A program made the position numbers and the translations under genes. From Climacium dendroides (taxonomy: Eukaryota; Streptophyta; Bryopsida; Hypnales; Climaciaceae), in contig OX467089.1 in NCBI GenBank assembly GCA_950106755.1, forward strand, positions 26,455,345-26,519,344: a stretch of 64,000 nucleotides of DNA, in the 5' to 3' direction. The notes under the pieces were generated by a model. The model saw nothing but the letters and a program-made list of their open reading frames with translations, did no database searches and was not told the origin of the DNA. Of this stretch, positions 55,487 to 64,000 are shown piece by piece. Each line of letters starts with the position of its first letter. The stretch's first letter is position 1.

Positions 55487-55671
55487 TTCATGACGTATGA
55501 GTGAATGATAAGTCCTAGTAGCCATTGACATTCTTCAGAGGTAGCCTCTGTCACACTTCTAGACATCAAGAATGAAGCTGGAAAATACACGAGCATTGGA
55601 TTAGTTACTAGAGCAAAGGCTTCATTGATTGATAACGTCTCCACGAGCCAAGAGTCTCTTTGCCACGACAT
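55487..55671 (-). pseudogene. short open stretch beyond the solo LTR, possibly split from 53.9-54.2 kb
   Basis: From an ATG at 55671 the minus strand reads MSWQRDSWLVETLSINEAFA and SFLMSRSVTEATSEECQWLL down to the LTR boundary. Direction fits a gene cut by the LTR, but no family is recognised and the frame may be chance. Confidence 0.25.
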
Positions 55672-58347
55672 GATGCACTTCCTCTACAACACAAGCATGG
55701 TAGCCGTGCTCCCAGAGGCTTGAACATTGTTATTTTGAGGTAGTGCATGAGAGCACAAAAGAGGTGAGTGATAAGATGTCATCGATTGCTTTCTTTGTTT
55801 TACATTTGCAATGACGTTGTCATTGTCGTTCGAACTCACTTTCCTCTTTTAATTAAGAAGCCCTTTGCCTCCTGAGGATGTGTGTATTTCATCGTTCATT
55901 GTAGGTGGAGAACGGTACAAGTGCTCTGATGATGGCAGAAGATGAGGTGGCATAGACTTTGTAGGAGGTATTGTTTCCATAATAGTGAAGTCCATATGCA
56001 TGGATAACAATTGATTGAGGTGTAAGAAGATAGGAAAATGTTGACTACAACGAAGTAGTAGAGATGCAGAACCAATAGATGCAAGATGGTGAAGATACAT
56101 CGGGCCACAACAATACACAAAGGGTGTGGTTCACGTTGTCACTGAAGTTGTCTTAGTGACCCTCAATTATTGATCTTTCCAACTGAGAATGCAAGCACAG
56201 TGATCTCTAAATAGGAACTACAGACTTTGCAAGGAATCTTGTTTCTTCACACCTTGCTTGATAGTTCTTTAAAGCAACTGCCATTTGTCGATGAGTCCTA
56301 GTATTTGACAAGTTTGGATGGAAGCACCCATTGAAGTTGTCCAATCGTGAATGGTCTCTGGAATGGTCTGCCAAATATAAGGCAACCTTGACAGTTGTTG
56401 TTCAAACAACGTCAATGCAACGGCTATGAAGTAGTACTAGCATTTTACTCACATACAAAAATCCAATGAATACTTCCAGATACAACAATGACAAGTACAT
56501 GTCCGAGTGCAAATGAGGAAATGTGATGTATCCTAAGCTATTCAAAGACATAGTAATTCTCACAATTTTTAAAGAATTCCATGTGTGCATAGAAATGGTT
56601 GTTGTCATAGTAATCAGACTTTGCTATCTACATGTGAAATGTTGACAATGGACTCTAGTTAGACTATCAACAGGACTTAAAGTTCAACTTTTCATATGTC
56701 ACATTGACATTTATAACGACTTGTGGTTTGGACTATACAAATACATAACAATGAAGAAGACTTCAACATGAACATATAAAGACAAGTTGAGTGCATCTAG
56801 ATGTTAGTACCTAGAAAATATCGGAGAAGATGGATCTAATTTTTTGTTCCCACTACGCTTTGCAGTAAGCAGTGTACTCACCACCATGTACGACTAATAA
56901 GAGGACACACTACTCTATGTATACAAGAAAAGCATGCAACTGTCAACTGATTAGGTGAAATATTAGCTTTCTTCACTGTAGAATTCTACAAACATGATTT
57001 CTTTGAATTGAATTGCAGTGTGGGACTTGCTACTATGCTTCTTATTAGGAATAGAAGAGTGTTGTGCAAGTATTGTAAAGCTTACATCATGAATGCAACG
57101 AGCGCCCATGCTCATAATGTGATGTTGAAAAGCCACTTTGCCCACCACCTTGGCTTGTAAGAGTACATGTCAAGGTCATTTGGGTTCACTACAAAATTAC
57201 CAAAGTGTACAAAGCTTAGTCACAAACTTCTCTTGTGCACTAGCATGTCCTACTTTAAAGTGTATGTAGCATTGAAGGGGTAATGCAGTGAACTAGTACA
57301 TTTATCGTAGACTTGTACTCTGTAGAGCTACGCTTCTGAAATTTTTTATAGTTTGATAGTGTACTATGAGCTATAGTATTGAAGATGTTCTAGCTCTTGT
57401 AGGTGCTAGCAATCAATATTCAACCAGCAAACTAATTACTCCACAATTCATAGTGTATGTTGTCACTAGAAAATGAGAGCTTTGAATCTCGTATCGTAGA
57501 AATAGACCTGCAAATATACCTGCAAGTATTCCAATATAGTTGTTGATATTTGTCTTCAAGCGCCATGTTCATTGAATAATAAAAGCTTAGTACAAAATGA
57601 TGACATATTCAAATTGTACAATTCCTCCTTGTCCAAATGAGAATGCAACCGTATGAATTTTTTACAAATAACACCGCTTCCGTGTGTGGACAATAAAATA
57701 TTTTAGGAATGATAAAGACCTCTCATTCTTTCAATTTCTCAAAAAATGTGCACATTCATTTTCAATGTTAACAAGTCCTTGTCCACTATAGAACACTTGA
57801 ACCGCCCTCCACCCAAAATGATGGATGAAAAGCTCACCTCCCTTCCAAGTTACAAAACTTCTACTATGTCCATCGTCTAAAATATGGACGCTACACCACT
57901 AAGCGGTTAATAGACTTAGAATATTCACACTTAACTTCCATTAAAAGCTACCACGGAAAAGATTAATATGGTATTTGACTCCAAAAATACCAATTATGTA
58001 CTACACTGTAATTTCAAGCGTCTAAAGCGACCGTTTTAGCCGGTCCCATTCCACCGGGAGCTCCATTTTCGGCCAGTATGTCACAAACGAATGGATAAGG
58101 AGATGACTTGTTCTGCAGGTCGTCTTACTCTGTTTCCCTTTCCCTTATCTGATGCTCTCCTTTTACACGGGGTTCCTTTGTAGGGACCTCAGTCCCCGTC
58201 TCCCTGTTTCGATTCGATTGAGTTTTTGTATTTGCGGTTTTCGCCGTTTGGCTTCAATTTGGAGAATTGGTGGAAATCAGAGCTTCCTTTACATTGCAGG
58301 GATCGCTGTTAAAGATCTTTTTTTTGTAGTTTAGAATCTGTTTAGAA
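55672..58347. other. intergenic, with the bS6c promoter at its right end
   Basis: No gene seen to about 58000. The last 300 bases before the bS6c start are less AT-rich. They contain a GATAAG light-response-type box at 58093-58098 and pyrimidine-rich initiator-like sequence around 58135. No clear TATA box. Confidence 0.4.
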
Positions 58348-59747
58348 ATGGCTCTTGCGGTGGCTGGTTCAGTGGCTGCTCTGCAAGGCCTTACTGGCCT
58401 TAACGTTGCAGGTAGTAGCAATGCAGCGACGGCATCTGCATCTTCAGGTGTATTCGGCTCCCTTCCAGGGTTAAAGGCGAAGTCTGGCGCTTGCAAGAGT
58501 TGCTTTCGAAGGGTTGTGGCCGTTACTGTGCGGGCTGTGGCTATGCAAGACTCCTTGACTGGGATGGGGGAGGATAACGATGGTTTTGGAGACCTCGGGA
58601 TGGAGCTAGGTCAAAGGGAAATCAGGCAGTACCCGCCTGGTTTGCAGCGGTATGAAACAATGACCGTTTTGCGTCCGGACATCACTGAGGACCAGCGCCT
58701 CGAGCTCACGCAGCGATACGAGGAGGTATGATGTATTTCTTTGTCGCTCTTACAGTCTAATTTCCATGTTGAGCACTGAACTATAATTTGGCGTTTTTAA
58801 GATCATATGCGTCTTCTGATGTTTCACATGGTGATTGATAAGAAGATATCGTATGTGCATTTGGGATATTATCAAAGACGTCAAGGACTTGTTTTATGTC
58901 AATGTTTGGTAATGTATAGGAAGAGTTCAGTGTGTTCGTGTTTCCCATGTGTCTGCGAAGATAAGTACTTTTATTTTTCTCCTTTGAAATTACTTAATGT
59001 GCTTGTTGCACGATTTAGGTCGAAGTCATGTGACTGCAAAATCTCGATTCCGTTTAGAGAGTATCTGGAAAGTCTTAACCTGGCACTCACTTGTTGTAGC
59101 GCCTTTGGTTTCTGGAATCAATTGAGCGTGTTGCAATGCTACTAGTGCTGCCGACGAGCTTTTATAATTGCCTCTCCATCTCCTCCAGTAGTCAGATATT
59201 GTCCAATTTTAGGGTTTATTGGTTTGTGACAATGCCTGACCTAATTTGTGATAGCTCGGACTCTCTTCCAATTTCGTTTGACCTAAGGATGAAATTTTCT
59301 TGACGCTTGTTAGTTGTGTTTTCGTGCTACTGAATTCTGCGATTCTTGGACTTGGTAAAAGGACTAGGAGTGTGAAGTGTAAAATGAATTCCAGAGCAGC
59401 TGATTGTCATATGAAGGGCATCTTCGTTTGCACAGAATGAGTCTTTCCGAAGAGAAGGCATCTAAGTTAGTACGCTATCAGTACCATTTTTCTAAACTGT
59501 GCTCGTGTTAATGTAGGCTATCATCGCTGGAGGTGGATTGGACGTGGAGATGTTTAACAGAGGTATGCAGCCCTTGGCTTACAATATTAAGACGAAGAAC
59601 ATGGCAGGTTTTGCAAACAGATATTTGGACGGAATCTATCTGTTGTTTACTTATGTAACAAAGCCGGAGAGCCAAAATGCTCTACAGAAGAGACTGAATT
59701 CGGACGACGACATCATCCGCTCCACCACCTTCCGGCTCAAGGCCTAG
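58348..59747 (+). CDS. PRPS6: plastid 30S ribosomal protein bS6 (two exons: 58348-58725 and 59517-59747)
   Basis: Exon 1 (126 codons) begins at ATG 58348 with an A, S, G and V-rich, acid-poor stretch of about 65 residues ending near TVRA, a typical chloroplast transit peptide. The mature part starts the S6 fold: QRYETMTVLRPDITEDQRLE. A GTATGA donor and TTAATGTAG acceptor join in phase 0 to AIIAGGGLDVEMFNRGMQPL, then AYNIKTKNMAGFANRYLDGI, YLLFTYVTKPES, LNSDDDIIRSTTFRLKA and TAG. These match the YETM...RP, LAY.I...G.YLL, and DD.IIRS landmarks of bS6. The 202-aa precursor acts in the small subunit of chloroplast ribosomes, next to bS18 on the platform. The short C-terminus lacks the tail of some angiosperm homologues. 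Intact. Confidence 0.93.
58726..59516 (+). other. intron of the bS6c gene
   Basis: 791 bases, GT-AG, phase 0. Contains a chance reading frame at 58807-59145 (cysteine-rich, unlike any known protein) that I do not regard as coding. Confidence 0.85.
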
Positions 59748-61474
59748 AGAAGGTTTTGCTTTCTTTAGAGATAGAATTGAGACTGTACGCCATCATCCGC
59801 TTGTTATTTTTTACCTCGAAACAGGCAAAAACTAATGTGCAACTGAAACTTCTGATAAGGCATTTTTTCCCTTTACTTCGTATGCCTTACTCTCGGTTTG
59901 GTTTTCTATACAGTAACTTCCTGTTGATTCTAAATCCCCTAACTAGATAGTTTTCCATTTGGGAATTGGTTTTGACCCTCCAGGTTAATGTTCCTTCATT
60001 GCCGTGGGTGTCTTGATACTATATGTCCCAGGTCAAAACTGCAGGGTACCAGTATGCGTGTCCTTTTGCAGCAGTGTCTTTCAAGTTCATACTGCAATAT
60101 GTACCAGAATCAGGAGGTTGATCATAGTATGTGAGATACTGAGAGAATGGTGTAGACCATATTACGTTGATTCAATCTCTAATACTCGTGCGTGTTTTAA
60201 TAATTGAACTAAAAATTGTAGTAGAGCGGCGAAACAGAAATAGAAATTTGACTTGAATAGTGATAAATTTCCTTGTGACGACAATCGTGGCTTCTTTGTT
60301 TCCAATTTTCATATAGTTGCCCATTTGAATTGTATTCAGTGCCAAAATAAGCCAAAAAAACAAGGAATATTGCATTTGACCAAAATAACAGGATCGGTCA
60401 AACATGGCAATCGAATTTATCTTTGCAACGTTTCTGGAATCTGGATGTTAGATTGACCGTACGCATTTGTCATCAGAACCAATATAAACAGACACTAGTT
60501 TAAGTCAACCTGTACAGGTTGACTTTGAGTTCCTTCTCTCTCACACAGCACATTGCTTCTGTTATCCATGTTTAAATTACTAATATATTTTTGTTCAAAG
60601 AAGTTGCTCTTTCAGATGTGGCAATGGGATGTGGCTACCCTGGATATAATAGAATGACTAGATCATTGTTAATTTTTGACAAAGCCCCATACCTTTCGTT
60701 TGATGGGTTACTTTTTTCCTTCATTTCGACAGGTAAAATTTTGAACAGAGAATTTAGAAACTGGAGTCGGTTGCACTCCTTTTCTTAGAAATAAATAAAA
60801 TGTAAACCATCGACAATGGTAATCCAAAGAGTCTTTGTGGAGACAAGGAGTGCAAACTTAGATGCTTACTTTCAAGATTCTTTGCAAAGTCAAATCTTGA
60901 GTTGAATGACATTTATGATACAATACATACATTGAGTGTGTATTCCAGTGATAATTGCGACCATGGCATCAATGGCAAAGAATATATGTATTGATCAAAA
61001 CAGCTTCAAGGTACATAAACTTTTTGGACATGGCTGTACTGTACTGTACATGGAAGCTTTGATAAAAACGAGTGTCATCAGATACAGTTTCAGCACCTCA
61101 GGAGCTGCAATGGTCGAAAAGAGAGGCCTTTGATCACAAAATCACTCAGCCAGCAGCACTACTACTCTTAACGGTTTCACAGAACACTCCTACGAAATAA
61201 GGCCCGTTACGGACAAGTCCCCTTCCCATCAAAACCCAATGATGCTTTCTAATTTTAAATGGGCTGCAAATGGCTCCAGCGTTTGGTAAAAAGATATGCT
61301 GTATCAAGAACCCTGCCAAAAAACAGAGCAATGAAATTCATTGAAGGATGCGGACGTGTCTGTAACAAAGAAATGATCTGGGAAAGTCAAAATCAACTCT
61401 CTGAAAAACGGCGACGAAAAATGATTTGCCAAGAGTCTGGTACCTTATTAAACGAACTAGTAAAGGTCACCAAC
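59748..61474. other. 3' regions of two convergent genes
   Basis: Contains the 3' UTR of bS6c and, on the minus strand, the unresolved last exon(s) of the right-edge gene. Candidate minus-strand 3' exons begin after acceptors near 61400, 61360 or 61310; I cannot choose between them. An AATAAA lies at 60791. Confidence 0.4.
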
Positions 61475-64000
61475 CTTCCTATTCTTCTTCGATGCCTTCT
61501 TCGCGGTTAATCTAGTGCGCGCTCCGCTCACGTCATCTGTCTTCTGGGTCTTCGGGGAGACCTGCTCATGGAGAAAAAATCTCGTCCTGAAGCTATTGAA
61601 TGAAATCCACGAGGCAAGTAGAAACCTAATTGTGGATACAAGGCAATCAAGATATTCCTTACTCCCCTGTCTCCCTCTTCTATCTAGTAGATCAAAACAG
61701 CAAGCTCATTACAGGGAACGTGCCCTTGCACTGACTGAGAGGTAGACTTCGCATCCTATTCCAAAATTTGGAGCAACAGAGCACAAAGTGAAATCTGTGT
61801 GCCACAATGAACAACAATAGACATCATACCCTCGGGGCAGATTTGGAGTTCTCTGCAGAAAGTAATATCCCACGAAGACCTGCTGAGACACGTTTGGGCC
61901 TTTTCATTCCTGCTGGTGAAGGCTCAGATGGTTTCACATTGTGTATCTCGGACAGAGGTTTAGTTATTACTCGGACTGGCCTCTCATACTGCAGTGCTTG
62001 CGCAAGGCCCCTGTCTCCAGCTGTCAACCTTCTGGGCCTCTTGTGAACTCCATCTGTTCAAACAAAAATTTAAGGTACTCACTCTCGGACAAAAGCAGAG
62101 AAGGCAAACACTAAACGATACCTAATTAACATGCCATTTAGGTGAACGGAAAGCACATGCATGTCAGCTCTGTACCAAAGATGGCATTAATGTAGAGGAT
62201 ACTAAACCCCTTAAGGACCTGATCTCGTCTCCAAAACCAAACCCTCTTACCAACGGCTCATCTATTCATATGACTGATTGGACTTCGCAACACATGCATG
62301 CTGTACGCATGACTTGGCTAAATGTCTATGGCCACTGATCCTTGAATGCATAAGGGATTGTCTGCGTCCTACAACCTCCTGCTCTAAAATGGCATAAGAA
62401 ATTCAGATATAGCGATAAAATTTGATTTGAACAGATTTGGCTCTTGTACCCAAAGGTTTTTCCACGACTCTATACATCTCCAAAACATCAGTACTGCGTA
62501 AGTTAAAATACTAAGTTTGACACAAATAGGATTCATTACCGTTCATGGCTATTTACAGTTTATTTTTTCAGTGGTGCAATATCACAGGGAGCTTAATCTC
62601 TAATTCCCCCCAATTAAGAATGCGCCATTTCCACTAGTTACGGGCCCCTTTCCCCGGATGCTAACAATTCCCTTTGGTGCAAATAGCCAGGAAATATCTG
62701 CACCTATAGATATACCCGGGAAAGGAGGCCGAAGCATGCACATTTCCTATATGGAAATCCTAGATGTTCTCCCTGCTTAAGTTCGTGTACCACTGAACAG
62801 CAAAAACACTCAGAATCCTTACAGTACTTTCTATGCGTTCGAACTTACTTTCATGATGCTCGGGACCGGCCGTATCAGCAGTCGCAGCCTCCCCGTCCTT
62901 GGATCTGCTCTCAACGTGGACGGTGCTCAGTCCATTCTCAACCTCGTCAGGAGAGGACGACGTGACGGCCCCTTGCGAGTTGATGGGCGAAGGGGCCTCA
63001 GCCACGGAGTCGCGAAGATAAGTGGATCGGACATTCCGCTTGGCCTGCTTGCTTCGAGAGGATCCGTTGGACAGTGAAGCATTCACGGTTTGCGGCGCAC
63101 TAGCTTCCTCTGCTGCTTCACGATTTTGCTGGTGGAGACAAGGGCCAGAAACAGTGATCCAAAAGTATAGTAAGGATAAGTTTAAAAAATCCAAACAAGC
63201 GTCTCTCGAAACTGTCTCTCAATTCAGGTTAACTGTCTCTCGAAAACAGCCAACTCACACTGCAATAGGCAGAGAGTCTGATGCATATGCTTGGTTCTTC
63301 TAAATTAAAAATCTCAAAAAGGCAATAAACGAAGTTCTACATAGACAGTTCATTCTCTGATCTTCCTTTGCGAAAAAGTCCGTAGAAGATTTCCGAATGC
63401 TCACGATCACCGTACCTTTCCAAGACAATGAAGCTGCTGTTATAGGTTATCAGACATTATCCTCTCTAGTAACTCAGTATCAGGGAGATTAGCATACGTG
63501 AGTCGATCTTTCTCCCTAGAAAGAATAAATGGAACAGAAAAGTCAAGCTTCGAAATCCGCAAGAAAATAATGCAAGGAGCCATAAGAAACGAGAAATGAA
63601 ACGCCATTAAAAAATCCAAATAAAACAATAACTGAGTACTGAGTGCACAGTAAATGCGCTGACTGGAATCAACTGCCTCTTGCCGGCAGAAGATTTCCCA
63701 TTATTTACGAACGAGTATTCCCAAAACATTGTAGCTGCTGGCTATAGGTTATCAGACATTATCGGCTCTAGCAGAGAGTAGCCTACATGAGCCTTTCTTT
63801 AGGAAAGAATGAATCGAAAAGAAAAAACCGAAGTTTCCAAATCCTCGAAAACTAATGCAATAGATGAAACGTAAAGAAAAAACGCTAGCGCGCGGTTGTA
63901 GCCGCCGAACGAACCTCAAGCTGACCAGGAGGAGGTTGCGTTGCTGCGGGAGACTCGATGCTGGGGAAGTCGAGCTTCAAGGGACCAGCAGCGTCACGTT
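61475..64000 (-). CDS. unrecognised nuclear gene, at least four exons, 5' end off the window
   Basis: Minus-strand exons: 64000-63915 (DAAGPLKLDFPSIESPAATQ, PPPGQLE), 63128-62849 (QNREAAEEASAPQ ... GPEHHE), 62053-61830 (GVHKRPRRLTAGDRGLAQAL, RPVRVITKPLSEIHNVKPSE, GMKRPKRVSAGLRGILLSAE) and 61561-61475 (VSPKTQKTDDVSGARTRLTA, KKASKKNRK). All junctions are GT-AG. Phases fit: 0, then a codon split 1+2 giving Asn, then 0. That is strong evidence for the model. The protein is S, A, E and K-rich, with two basic patches (KRPRR, MKRPKR) and a very basic tail, as in chromatin- or microtubule-associated proteins; this is a compositional hint only. No family recognised. The 3' end is unresolved. Confidence 0.65.

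Noticed and set aside
58807..59145. A 112-codon frame inside the bS6c intron
   Set aside because: It lies wholly within a GT-AG intron and has unlikely composition.
60936..61133. Short plus-strand frames downstream of bS6c
   Set aside because: Length and composition are as expected by chance, with no motif or supported splice sites.
1..64000. CRISPR arrays, bacterial operons, riboswitches
   Set aside because: The DNA is plant nuclear. The only regularly spaced repeats are satellites without spacer-repeat structure.
1..64000. Complete tRNA or rRNA genes
   Set aside because: Apart from the weak tRNA-derived SINE-like match at 45300-45402, I found no convincing A/B box pair with cloverleaf potential and no rRNA sequence by eye. 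A tRNAscan-SE and Rfam run would settle this.

Overview
The window is eukaryotic nuclear DNA from a land plant. A spliced nuclear gene for plastid ribosomal protein bS6 with a transit-peptide-like N-terminus (58348-59747), telomere-type TTTAGGG-like tracts, an LTR element whose primer-binding site matches tRNA-Asp, CACTA elements, and exon remnants of plant PTB and cytosolic TrpRS all point that way. A non-seed plant (bryophyte, lycophyte or fern) is my inference, because the ParB-like / methyltransferase-like / FCP1-like family at 18.8-26.8 kb is one I associate from memory with such genomes. The sequence alone does not prove it.

Layout. 0-15.2 kb: two diverged, inverted copies of one LTR-type element (A on the minus strand at about 1.6-5.2 kb, B on the plus strand at about 11.9-14.55 kb). 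Each carries the same degraded reading frame of roughly 545 codons. Between and beside them are orphan host exons (PTB, TrpRS, one unrecognised), a 1.5 kb G/T-rich satellite, two tandem foldback hairpins and a kinase-like fragment. 15.2-18.7 kb: non-coding tandem repeats. 18.8-26.8 kb: a decayed plus-strand cluster with a ParB-like domain, a region ending in a methyltransferase-like motif, an open 535-codon low-complexity reading frame, an FCP1-like HAD domain and a 297-codon terminal exon. A 21-bp palindrome recurs through it. 27-38.5 kb: AT-rich DNA with nested CACTA, TTAA-flanked and other short inverted-repeat elements. 38.8-42.6 kb: a protein kinase pseudogene split by an apparently complete Tc1-type transposon (31-bp TIRs, TA duplication, intact 337-aa DD34E transposase). 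42.8-44.9 kb: a TIR element carrying a probable spliced 314-aa coiled-coil gene and flanked by a 131-bp direct duplication. 45-51.4 kb: short repeats and MITEs, including a 172-bp near-perfect palindromic CACTA MITE. 51.9-53.2 kb: a piggyBac transposase pseudogene. 54.2-55.5 kb: a solo LTR, with a relative of its 3' end at the very start of the window. 58.3-59.7 kb: the bS6c gene. 61.5-64.0 kb: an unrecognised multi-exon minus-strand gene running off the right edge, convergent with bS6c.

Only bS6c and the right-edge gene look like ordinary functional host genes. The Tc1 transposase is the one clearly intact mobile-element gene. Most premature stops in the decayed genes are TAG or TGA at places where a homologue or family consensus has Trp, Gln or Arg. 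That is the pattern expected from C-to-T decay of methylated DNA.
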